14,204 nt of DNA from Thermoplasmata archaeon (GTDB taxonomy: Archaea; Thermoplasmatota; E2; DHVEG-1). Position numbers and translations under genes: made by a program. The stretch spans positions 1 through 14,204 of the forward strand of contig QMSS01000021.1 in the NCBI GenBank assembly GCA_003649715.1. Direction: 5' to 3'. Below, in pieces: positions 1 to 7,613 of the stretch. Position 1 is the first letter of the stretch, and every line of letters begins with the position of its first letter. The notes under the pieces are model-generated. The model was given only the letters and a program-made list of their open reading frames with translations. It searched no databases and was not told the origin of the DNA.

Positions 1-48
1 CGATGTCCAGAAGTGTAAAAAACCCAATATTACTATAAGCCCCAACAT
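1..48 (-). CDS. Possible start of a divergent membrane or secreted protein, cut by left edge
   Basis: The minus strand from an ATG at 46-48 stays open to the window edge and reads MLGLIVILGFLHFWTS, a strongly hydrophobic stretch that would suit a signal peptide or first membrane helix. A TATA-like element (minus strand, 71-82) lies about 25 bp upstream of the ATG, which fits a leaderless archaeal transcript. Only 16 codons are visible, so the family cannot be named. The gene would be divergent from srp54. It could be chance in AT-rich DNA; confidence is low and rests on the promoter spacing. Confidence 0.35.
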   Translation of the reverse strand, partial: MLGLIVILGFLHFWTS

Positions 49-70
49 CTAAAAAACATTTCTTCTATCT

Positions 71-82
71 CCTATTTATAAG
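71..82 (-). promoter_or_regulatory. TATA-like box for the divergent left-edge gene
   Basis: The minus strand reads CTTATAAATAGG, an archaeal TATA-like sequence preceded by an A/T-rich tract. Its centre is about 27 bp from the ATG at 48, so initiation would fall almost on the start codon. This is inferred from spacing only. Confidence 0.3.
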
Positions 83-139
83 AAAAAAATTTTGTACAAA
101 TAATTATATTATGCGATACCTTTTAATGCAACTATCCCC

Positions 140-148
140 ATAATATAC
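140..148 (+). promoter_or_regulatory. Candidate TATA box for srp54
   Basis: The sequence ATAATATAC lies 50-58 bp before the ATG at 198. This would give a start site near 169 and a leader of about 29 nt that includes the purine-rich AGAAGGGTTGAG before the ATG. A second AT-rich element at 103-110 could serve instead, so the assignment is tentative. Confidence 0.3.
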
Positions 149-197
149 TGTCATATCCCTCCATTTCAAAACAAAAGAAGGGTTGAGTGTAAAACAT

Positions 198-1532
198 ATG
201 GTATTAGAAGGATTTGGAGAATCTCTAAGAGGAACTTTAAAGAAAATTGCAAATGCTGTACATGTTGATTCTAAGCTAATAAAAGAAGTTGTTAGAGACA
301 TACAGCGTGCATTACTACAGGCAGATGTCAATGTCCGTCTTGTTCTAGAACTCTCAAAAAGGATTGAAAAACGTGCTTTAGAAGAAAAACCACCCTCTGG
401 GATGAGTAACAGAGAACATGTGATACGTATCGTATATGATGAGCTAGTAAACATACTCGGTGAATCTAGAGAACTGCCAATAAAAAAACAGGTTATCATG
501 ATGGTTGGCCTCTATGGGATGGGTAAGACAACAAGCTGTGGAAAATTAGCTGTTTATTTCAAAAAGAAGGGTCTGAGACCGGCATTGATCGCAGGAGATG
601 TGCACAGACCAGCGGCATATGATCAGCTAAGGCAAATCGCAGAGAAGATAGAAGTACCTTTTTATGGCGATAAAAAAGAAAAAGATGCAGTAAGGATCAT
701 AAAAGAAGGATTAAATAGATTTCATAGGAATAGTGATGTAATAATTGTTGACACATCAGGTAGACATAAACTCGAGGATGACCTCATCGATGAAATGAAA
801 GAAATTTTTAGGGCAGCAAAACCTAATGAAAAACTTCTTGTCATGGATGCAACAATTGGCCAGCAGGCAGGTCCCCAGGCTAAAGCCTTTAACGAAGCCA
901 TTGGCATAACAGGTATTATTCTTACCAAAATGGATGGAACTGCTAAAGGCGGAGGTGCTCTAAGTGCTGCTGCTGAAGTGGGTGCACCAATACTCTTTAT
1001 CGGAACAGGAGAGCACATGAGTGATTTCGACCGTTTTGATCCAGCTGGTTTCATATCACGTCTGTTAGGCATGGGCGACATCAAATCCCTGCTTGAAAAA
1101 GCTGAGGAAAGCCTACGTGGCAAGAAAGAGGCTGAAAAAACTGCTAGAAGGATACTATCTGGAAAATTCACATTAAATGACATGTATGAACAGATGAATA
1201 TGATATCAGGAATGGGTCCTTTACAGAAGATAGCAGAAATGCTACCCATTGGTTTCTCAGACAAACTCCAGAACGTTGACATGGAGGATACACAGAGAAA
1301 ACTACAGAGATTCAGAGTCATCATGGACTCCATGACTAATGAGGAAATGGAAAACCCTGATATTATAAAAGCATCCCGTATCAAACGCATTGCACGCGGA
1401 GCAGGTGTAGAAAACAGGGATGTCAAAGAGCTACTACGGTACTACAATATGACAAAACGGATGATGAAAGGATTTTCCAGCGACAGAAAACTCAGAAGAA
1501 GTCTTATGAGACAGCTAAGATTCGATACATAA
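198..1532 (+). CDS. srp54: Signal recognition particle 54 kDa GTPase, SRP54
   Basis: This is the GTPase of the signal recognition particle. It binds signal sequences on nascent chains and 7S RNA, then docks with the FtsY receptor at the membrane. With the ATG at 198 it has 444 residues, normal for archaea. The N domain (1-90) carries the conserved QRALLQADVNV (36-46). The G domain shows G1 GLYGMGKTT (104-112), G2 DVHRPAA (134-140), G3 DTSGRH (185-190), G4 TKMD (243-246) and GTGE (269-272). The M domain (about 300-444) is Met-rich and has the RNA-binding SRIKRIARGAG (393-403). An in-frame TTG at 183 would add five residues, but family members begin MVLxxxGxSLRG, as here from 198, and GGTTGAG (181-187) sits 10 nt before that ATG. 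DTSGR replaces the more common DTAGR, a mild change. The next gene is same-strand but functionally unrelated. Confidence 0.97.
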   Translation: MVLEGFGESLRGTLKKIANAVHVDSKLIKEVVRDIQRALLQADVNVRLVLELSKRIEKRALEEKPPSGMSNREHVIRIVYDELVNILGESRELPIKKQVIMMVGLYGMGKTTSCGKLAVYFKKKGLRPALIAGDVHRPAAYDQLRQIAEKIEVPFYGDKKEKDAVRIIKEGLNRFHRNSDVIIVDTSGRHKLEDDLIDEMKEIFRAAKPNEKLLVMDATIGQQAGPQAKAFNEAIGITGIILTKMDGTAKGGGALSAAAEVGAPILFIGTGEHMSDFDRFDPAGFISRLLGMGDIKSLLEKAEESLRGKKEAEKTARRILSGKFTLNDMYEQMNMISGMGPLQKIAEMLPIGFSDKLQNVDMEDTQRKLQRFRVIMDSMTNEEMENPDIIKASRIKRIARGAGVENRDVKELLRYYNMTKRMMKGFSSDRKLRRSLMRQLRFDT

Positions 1533-1548
1533 AAAATATGGAGAAAGC

Positions 1549-1557
1549 TTTTTTTTT
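1549..1557 (+). terminator. Oligo-T tract after srp54
   Basis: Nine consecutive T residues follow the srp54 stop by 16 bp, with no strong hairpin in front. Archaeal RNA polymerase commonly terminates at such U-runs, so srp54 and the kinase are probably separate transcripts. This is inferred from composition. Confidence 0.4.
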
Positions 1558-1594
1558 GCAAAATCATTTATTTCAGATGTGCTGATAAGGCTTT

Positions 1595-2941
1595 ATGTTG
1601 TTTAAAAACTACAAACAGATAATCGCCAATGGACAAAATTCTGACCTCCAAAGGAAACGAAAGGATGCTCTCGATATACTTGCATCTGCTATAAAGGCTG
1701 TTAATCCCTATGCTGCTGTTAAAAACATGTTTGATGATAGACACAGCATTGTTTTGGATACAGAGACCATAGACACCTGCAGTTTTGACAATATTTATCT
1801 AGCTGGCTTCGGAAAAGCCAGTGCTGGCATGGCAAAAGCAGTATGCGATTCTCTGAGCATCAAAAAAGGAGTTATCATAACCAATGATCCAACTGTAAAA
1901 AAAATAGATGATAACAAGGTAGAAGTTTTTGTCGGTGGTCATCCAATACCCAACAAAATAAGCATAGAGGGCACTGAAAGAGTTATTCAGCTTGTTGATT
2001 CATGCAAGGAGAATGATCTTCTGATAGTTTTAATATCTGGTGGTGGATCAGCACTTCTGTGTAAACCACGTGTTAGCCTTAAAGATCTTCAGCAGACTAC
2101 AAATCTACTGCTAAAATCAGGTGCAGATATCAACGAGATAAACACTATCCGAAAACATATATCTCATGTAAAAGGTGGGCAGCTAATAAAATCAGCTAGA
2201 TGCCCTATAGTATCCTTTATTATTTCTGACATAATCGATGATCCCATAGAATTTATTGCCTCAGGACCGACATCTCCAGATTCTACAACATTTTCTGATG
2301 CAAAAAAAGTTTTGAAAAAATATGGATTATGGAACAAAATACCGTATGATGTCAGATGGGTCATAGAACAAGGTATCCAGAGATACATTCCAGAGACACC
2401 TAAGGAGGATGATCCTGTTTTTAAAAATGTTTTCAACTATATAGTAGCAAACAATGAAGCTGCATGCAGAGCAGCTTATCAAAAAGCACAAAAATTAGGG
2501 TATAATCCAATGATATTGACCACCCGTCTCATGGGTGAAGCAAGAAATGCTACGATGAATCTAATTGAGAGAGCAAAGCAACATCTTTATTCTAAATATG
2601 ATAAAACCGCCTTAATATCTGGAGGAGAAACAACTGTCACAGTAAAAGGTCATGGACTGGGAGGAAGAAACCAGGAGTTGGTCTTAGCTGCTGTTGAGTA
2701 CATTGCTGGTACAGACCTGCTTTTTATTTCATTTGCAACAGATGGAATAGATGGAAATAGTGATGCAGCAGGTGCAATAGCAGATGGGTTCACATTGAGA
2801 AGGGCACAAAACATTGGACTCGATCCCAGGAAGTTTTTGGAGGACAACAACTCATATGAATTTTTTTCAAAGCTAAAAGATCTACTCATAACCGGTCCAA
2901 CTGGCACAAATGTGATGGACATTCAACTAATACTTAGATAA
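1595..2941 (+). CDS. gck: Glycerate 2-kinase, MOFRL family
   Basis: This enzyme phosphorylates D-glycerate with ATP to 2-phosphoglycerate. In archaea such as Thermoplasma and Picrophilus the family feeds the non-phosphorylative Entner-Doudoroff pathway; in other settings it serves glycerate or serine breakdown. It has 448 residues, typical length. The N-terminal Rossmann-like domain shows GFGKASAGMA (71-80), GGHPIPN (114-120), the glycine-rich ISGGGSALL (147-155) and the basic IRKHISHVKGGQLI (185-198). The C-terminal MOFRL domain has GGETTVTVKGHGLGGRNQE (343-361), the acidic ATDGIDGNSDAAGA (381-394) and the closing GPTGTNVMD (434-442). All signature blocks are intact. The ATG at 1595 has only AAGG nearby, but a weak AT-rich element at 1564-1573 lies about 26 bp upstream, so the mRNA may be leaderless. 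The 62-bp gap after srp54 contains a T-run, so I do not infer an operon. Confidence 0.93.
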   Translation: MLFKNYKQIIANGQNSDLQRKRKDALDILASAIKAVNPYAAVKNMFDDRHSIVLDTETIDTCSFDNIYLAGFGKASAGMAKAVCDSLSIKKGVIITNDPTVKKIDDNKVEVFVGGHPIPNKISIEGTERVIQLVDSCKENDLLIVLISGGGSALLCKPRVSLKDLQQTTNLLLKSGADINEINTIRKHISHVKGGQLIKSARCPIVSFIISDIIDDPIEFIASGPTSPDSTTFSDAKKVLKKYGLWNKIPYDVRWVIEQGIQRYIPETPKEDDPVFKNVFNYIVANNEAACRAAYQKAQKLGYNPMILTTRLMGEARNATMNLIERAKQHLYSKYDKTALISGGETTVTVKGHGLGGRNQELVLAAVEYIAGTDLLFISFATDGIDGNSDAAGAIADGFTLRRAQNIGLDPRKFLEDNNSYEFFSKLKDLLITGPTGTNVMDIQLILR

Positions 2942-3230
2942 GCAACCAATGTCATTATTTTCTAAAATTTGCTGTAAAAAGTAACTAAACTTATTAATAA
3001 GAGTCTACATTAACAATTTGATAGACTCCTGAACTCCTGATGGCAGACAGCATGGTTTATAGTCAAAAAACTGCTCCAAAACTAGTATATAAACAATTGA
3101 TCCATAAATAAACATAAATAAAAATAATATGGGTTAAAATAAGGATGTGTTGTAAGATACGTGTGTTAGAAGAAAAATGATTTAGATGTAAAAAATAGGA
3201 TTAGATGTGTTGCTCACGGTAGTATACAGG

Positions 3231-3240
3231 ATATAAATAC
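3231..3240 (+). promoter_or_regulatory. Distal TATA box of the surface protein gene
   Basis: ATATAAATAC is repeated 35 bp later at 3266-3275. Used alone it would give a transcript start near 3260 and a leader of about 50 nt, long enough to contain the GTGGAG ribosome site at 3295-3300. Confidence 0.45.
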
Positions 3241-3265
3241 CCTAAAATATTTAAAGAGGTTCAAT

Positions 3266-3275
3266 AATATAAATA
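3266..3275 (+). promoter_or_regulatory. Proximal TATA box of the surface protein gene
   Basis: The element AATATAAATAC spans 3265-3275 and lies about 38 bp before the ATG at 3309, which would place initiation near 3295, close to the ribosome-binding site. The tandem arrangement with the 3231 copy suggests two start sites for one gene. Confidence 0.4.
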
Positions 3276-3308
3276 CTAATAAATTAAATTAGCTGTGGAG
3301 AATGTAGT

Positions 3309-6300
3309 ATGAGACTTAGAATGGCACAGCATAAGGCGACTGTCATTGGAATAATCATACTTCTGCTGTATATAAATCTCTCAACAATAGGTTCCTCACA
3401 GACAACACCATTTATAGATAAAGAAGATGGAGTTTGGATTGACACCTTCGAAAATACAAAGGGACTACAAGAAATGAGACATTGTAATGTCTCAAATGGA
3501 CAGATCATACTAGAAACAGGTCATGTTAATCGCACATATGATTTTAATCAAACACCCTCCGATCATAAGGCATTCGATGCTGCTCTCTTCGCACCATATG
3601 GTATACCAATATTTCCAAAATTTTTAAGAAAAATCCTTTTTGAACAAGAAATTGACTATGAGGGGATAAAAAAACAGTATGATGGTAAGGTTACTCAGTC
3701 CAAAACCCCCTCGTACATGTATAAAACAATTTTCACTGTTGTTCAGCATTTTAGATTTAAATTAGATGAAAAAGCAGATCAGATAGAGGGAATTGACTTT
3801 TATTGGCGTGGATATACCGATAATGTTTCTAAAATAAAGCTGTATATGTTTAGATTCTCTAAGTTACAGAGATGGATAGAGGAGGAGGACTACGATGCTA
3901 CAGGTACATCTCAGCATCCTCAGACAATATCATATAGTCTTGATGGTAATGTAGAAGAATATATAGGCAGCAGAGACAACTGCATTGATTTTGCATTGCT
4001 TGTGATACCTGAAGAACCATTGGAGTCATGTTCATTATATACTGACTATGTCAAGATAAGGATAAGAGGCGGTACGACTTATCTTTCAGATGCTTATGCG
4101 GTATCAGTACCAATTGGACCATATTCCAACACAACTTTGATTCCGCAGAGCATCAAGTTAGCGAGATGGGAAAACATTTTCTGGGAAGGATCAAAAGCAA
4201 CCAATGTATCAAGCGTTAGAATACAGGTTTTAGATAGCAGCAGTTTAAAACCAGTTAATGACTCAATATTGCCTGGCAACTCAGATGGATTTACATATTC
4301 ACCCATAGACATTTCTTCTTTACCAACCAATACCTATTACAGTATAGTCCTAAAAGCAATTTTTCATACAAATGATCTATCGATCTCACCACGTCTGTAC
4401 AGCTGGGCTGTAACATGGCAGGTGGAAAAAAATCGTTTCCAGGATAATTTCTCTAGCGTTCTCAGAATAGATGAGGGAGTTGGTATAAACATAGCCCATA
4501 ATAGGATAAACATGAGTGATTTTTATAGTGACTGGCCATTTTTTGGAAAAACACTTGATAACAACCGGGTATATGAGGGTTTCGGTCCCAAAAAGTATGA
4601 TATAGGATGGTACACCTATGATGGTGTCGGTGGAAAATTTTGCAGCCCTGTACTTAGCCATGGCAGAATATTCATAGCATCATCGAAATATAAGCGTATA
4701 TACGCGTTTGACCTCGATATACCTAGTGGCAGAGTAATCAATGAACCAATAGATGAGAGTAAGTTGTTGAAATACTCTGTAGAAATGTCACCTGCTATTA
4801 TTGATGATTTTGTTATTGTGGCCACAGGTGAGTTAGACAGATCCAACATAATATATGCATTGGACAAAAATAATCTATCACATGAGTTTTGGAATAAAAC
4901 ATTCGCTGGATCAATATGTTTTTCAGCCCCACCTACAGTATCTCATGGGAAAATTTTTATCACGTCATGGAACAGTAAAGGCTGGAATACACCCCTGTTT
5001 TATCTAAAAAAACTTAGTAACCCCCTATTTTATCTAATCCCTAGCATTTCATCTCTCCGGGGTGGCAATAATAAGATATTTGCATTAGATGTTTCCAATG
5101 GCGATATATTATGGGAGGCAGATCTACCTGCAGGTAGCTTATCTACCCCTGCTGTTTCTGACAACATGGTTTTTGTAGGCTGTGAAAACATTGGTGGCAA
5201 CAGCTTGTTTGCATTTGACGAAGACACTGGTAGCAAAATATGGAACATTAGCATAGGAGCAGTCGGTAGATCATCCCCTGTAGTCTATGATGGGAAAGTT
5301 TTTGTTCTTGCAAAAAAGTTTAATCAATCATCCTTTAGCTGGAAACCACAAATATTCGTAATAGATCAGTACAATGGTGAAATATTGTGGAACAAGACTA
5401 TTGGAAAAAAGGATTTTATGATAGAAAATCTACCAAAAATCTTTGTTTTTAATATATCCCAGTTCCTAACCTATAGTATGATATCAGCTTCTACACCTGT
5501 GGTTCATGATGGAATAGTATTTACAGTATCATCAGATGGAATGGTGTATGCATTAGATGCTGAAAGTGGAGATGAAAAATGGGTTTTCAATGCAACATCA
5601 ACCACATTCTTTGGTCTAGTGCCCACCATCATGGTGTCATCTCCTGTTGTTGCTGATGGAGTAGTCTATGTTGTAGCAGGAGATGGAACAGTTTATGCCA
5701 TAAACGAGTCATCTGGAACGGAGATATGGCATGGAGATGCTGCACGCACAGCTGATGACTGGAATGTCGCATTATCATCTCCTATAATCGCCGATGGACT
5801 GCTATATGTAAGTACTATAAACAATGATGGAGAAAACAGGCTGTTTGCCATTGGATCTCATACAGATAACACAAAAGCCCGTGTAATTTCTATACCTGTA
5901 CATTTACCAAAACATCACTGGTGGGATAAATTTCATGTAGAATATGATAACTCCACTGGAGGCAACATCAAGTTCAGTATACTAAATGAAGAATACAACA
6001 CTCTGATGTACGACATCAACATTAGCAGTGGTGATATATCCAATTCTACACTAGTCAACAACAATGTCATAAGATTATGCGCCGAGTTTTTCAGAGAAAA
6101 CCGTTCTCAGAACCCAATTTTGAACAGATGGTATGTAACCTGGACTGAGGAGGACAGTCCTCCAACATTTGATATAAACAGCTTCATACCCGGTGGCAGA
6201 TGGATTAACTCAAACACACCTCTCTGTTCCATCAATGTGAGTGACAGTGTATCTGGTCTGAACATTAATTCAGCTGAATACTACATAAGGTATGTCTCAA

Positions 6301-7577
6301 ACGGAACCCTTACTACATATGGACCAGTTAACATAAACACCAGCCTATCCAATGGTGTTCATGAGGCAACATTGATCTCTAATATATCAGATCTCAGTAT
6401 CAGTCAGGAAATCAGTGATATAAAAAGTATAAACTTCACGATAAAGGATTTAGCAGGCAACAGAGTATATACTGGATTCATAACATTTAACAAGGACCTG
6501 ATCAAACCAAGCTCACACGTATTGCTAGAAGATTCAAATATTTCCAGTTACAATTCCCAGCCCATTGAAATAAGAGCCACAGCTATGGATAATCTCAGCG
6601 GCCTAATATCTCTATCCTTATATTACAGGTACTCAGAAAACAATGATTTTTCAGGAAGCTGGATATTGTTCAATAAAACAAATGTTGATGGCTCACCAAA
6701 AGAAAACATAACGATGAATTGGAGTTTCAATGGCAACAGAAGTGGCTACTATGAGCTATGTTCCATAGCAACAGATCTAGCAGGCAACACAGAGGATTTC
6801 CCTGAACAAGGAGATATATCTTTTCTCTTGGACACGACATCGCCATATGAACCAGATTTTGATGAAAACAGGATTTACTGGTTTAACTCCACACCAATGT
6901 TCTCAGGTGAAAACACTATTGTTTTTAGCGACGATTTTCTACTCTATAAAATCGAATATAGACTCAATTTTGAGGTTGAATGGACGGAAATAGCATCTGA
7001 TGTAAATGAAAACAGTTACAATGCCACATGGAGTATACATCAAGAACATTGGGATGAGATGGTAGAAGGTGAAGAATACTATCTATATTTCAGATTAACT
7101 GACTACAGTGGAAACCATATAGATACATACCAGGAGGACAGGCCACTCAGGATAAAAAAGGATGTATCCCCACCTGAGACTTATCTTGATATTTCTGATA
7201 TAACCCCTGGATGGCATTGGGATAACTCCTTTATCATAAATGCATCTGCATATGATAGGAATGGTAGTGGAATAAAAAAGATGGAGCTGTACTATAGATA
7301 TTCCAGTGACAACATCAGATGGGGGAACTGGACTAGATATGGAGATGAAATAGGTTCCTCACCATTTGAATGGAGATTCACTGCTAAGAATGGAAACGGA
7401 TATTATCAATTCCGACTTGTTGCAGAGGATGCTGCAGGTAATATCGGTGAATCACCAGTGTTTTCTGCAGGAATAAACATTTTCCCTCTAACTCTGATTA
7501 TAACAATGATAGCCTCCCTGGGGATATTGTTTGTTACAACAATTGTATTGTATATGGGATGGCGGAAAAGTAGATAA
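3309..7577 (+). CDS. Giant cell-surface protein: PQQ-like beta-propeller plus Ig-like repeats
   Basis: This 1422-residue protein is probably anchored outside the cell. Residues 1-31 form a Sec signal peptide (basic MRLRMAQHK, then a hydrophobic core). Residues about 35-270 look like beta-sandwich ectodomain. About 280-373 and 865-948 are a related pair of domains, each ending in WxVTW, that bracket the propeller. The propeller (about 440-850) has PQQ-type blades, seen as repeats of SxPVVxDGxVxxxxxxGxxYALDxxxGxxxW. Four Ig-like repeats with DxxSGL and AxDxAGN motifs begin near 949, 1063, 1175 and 1285. A C-terminal helix (about 1392-1418) followed by WRKSR is the anchor. More than 25 N-x-S/T sequons suggest heavy N-glycosylation. 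GTGGAG (3295-3300) sits 8 nt before the ATG. No PQQ dehydrogenase catalytic signature is evident, so a structural, adhesive or ligand-binding role is likelier than enzyme activity. The substrate is unknown. Confidence 0.88.
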   Translation: MRLRMAQHKATVIGIIILLLYINLSTIGSSQTTPFIDKEDGVWIDTFENTKGLQEMRHCNVSNGQIILETGHVNRTYDFNQTPSDHKAFDAALFAPYGIPIFPKFLRKILFEQEIDYEGIKKQYDGKVTQSKTPSYMYKTIFTVVQHFRFKLDEKADQIEGIDFYWRGYTDNVSKIKLYMFRFSKLQRWIEEEDYDATGTSQHPQTISYSLDGNVEEYIGSRDNCIDFALLVIPEEPLESCSLYTDYVKIRIRGGTTYLSDAYAVSVPIGPYSNTTLIPQSIKLARWENIFWEGSKATNVSSVRIQVLDSSSLKPVNDSILPGNSDGFTYSPIDISSLPTNTYYSIVLKAIFHTNDLSISPRLYSWAVTWQVEKNRFQDNFSSVLRIDEGVGINIAHNRINMSDFYSDWPFFGKTLDNNRVYEGFGPKKYDIGWYTYDGVGGKFCSPVLSHGRIFIASSKYKRIYAFDLDIPSGRVINEPIDESKLLKYSVEMSPAIIDDFVIVATGELDRSNIIYALDKNNLSHEFWNKTFAGSICFSAPPTVSHGKIFITSWNSKGWNTPLFYLKKLSNPLFYLIPSISSLRGGNNKIFALDVSNGDILWEADLPAGSLSTPAVSDNMVFVGCENIGGNSLFAFDEDTGSKIWNISIGAVGRSSPVVYDGKVFVLAKKFNQSSFSWKPQIFVIDQYNGEILWNKTIGKKDFMIENLPKIFVFNISQFLTYSMISASTPVVHDGIVFTVSSDGMVYALDAESGDEKWVFNATSTTFFGLVPTIMVSSPVVADGVVYVVAGDGTVYAINESSGTEIWHGDAARTADDWNVALSSPIIADGLLYVSTINNDGENRLFAIGSHTDNTKARVISIPVHLPKHHWWDKFHVEYDNSTGGNIKFSILNEEYNTLMYDINISSGDISNSTLVNNNVIRLCAEFFRENRSQNPILNRWYVTWTEEDSPPTFDINSFIPGGRWINSNTPLCSINVSDSVSGLNINSAEYYIRYVSNGTLTTYGPVNINTSLSNGVHEATLISNISDLSISQEISDIKSINFTIKDLAGNRVYTGFITFNKDLIKPSSHVLLEDSNISSYNSQPIEIRATAMDNLSGLISLSLYYRYSENNDFSGSWILFNKTNVDGSPKENITMNWSFNGNRSGYYELCSIATDLAGNTEDFPEQGDISFLLDTTSPYEPDFDENRIYWFNSTPMFSGENTIVFSDDFLLYKIEYRLNFEVEWTEIASDVNENSYNATWSIHQEHWDEMVEGEEYYLYFRLTDYSGNHIDTYQEDRPLRIKKDVSPPETYLDISDITPGWHWDNSFIINASAYDRNGSGIKKMELYYRYSSDNIRWGNWTRYGDEIGSSPFEWRFTAKNGNGYYQFRLVAEDAAGNIGESPVFSAGINIFPLTLIITMIASLGILFVTTIVLYMGWRKSR

Positions 7578-7599
7578 TCCACTTGGGTTCAGAAACTAA

Positions 7600-7613
7600 T
7601 TTTATGTTTTTTA
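7600..7613. terminator. T-rich convergent junction of surface protein gene and leuS
   Basis: Plus-strand T-rich sequence (TTTTATGTTTTTTA) starts 22 bp after the surface-protein stop and runs into the leuS stop codon. On the plus strand it may terminate the surface gene. No clear T-run serves leuS on the other strand, so leuS transcripts may extend into the surface gene as antisense. Confidence 0.35.

Larger units (their letters stand above)
2942..3308. other. 367-bp AT-rich intergenic region with several TATA-like elements
   Basis: No convincing gene is present. It contains an inverted repeat GAGTCTA (3001-3007) / TAGACTC (3022-3028) just after a TATA-like TTATTAATAA (2991-3000), another strong TATA-like TATATAAAC (3085-3093), and two near-identical ATATAAATAC elements close to the downstream gene. 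The very short frames in it (for example 11 codons beginning MCCKIRV near 3146) lack support. The region most likely serves transcription of the large surface protein gene, and a small RNA starting near 3015-3115 is possible. Confidence 0.5.

Noticed and set aside
183..197. TTG at 183 as the srp54 start
   Set aside because: The ATG at 198 matches the family N-terminus and has GGTTGAG 10 nt upstream; the TTG would lie inside that site.
722..1426. 234-codon minus-strand frame inside srp54
   Set aside because: It is antisense to conserved SRP54 domains and encodes Ser/Met/Ile-rich sequence with no recognisable motif; it is a shadow of the real gene.
3005..3115. 36-codon minus-strand frame with DYKPCCLPSG
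   Set aside because: It runs through the TATA-like sequence at 3085 and ends in the inverted repeat; no promoter or ribosome site supports it, although the CCLPSG stretch was briefly tempting.
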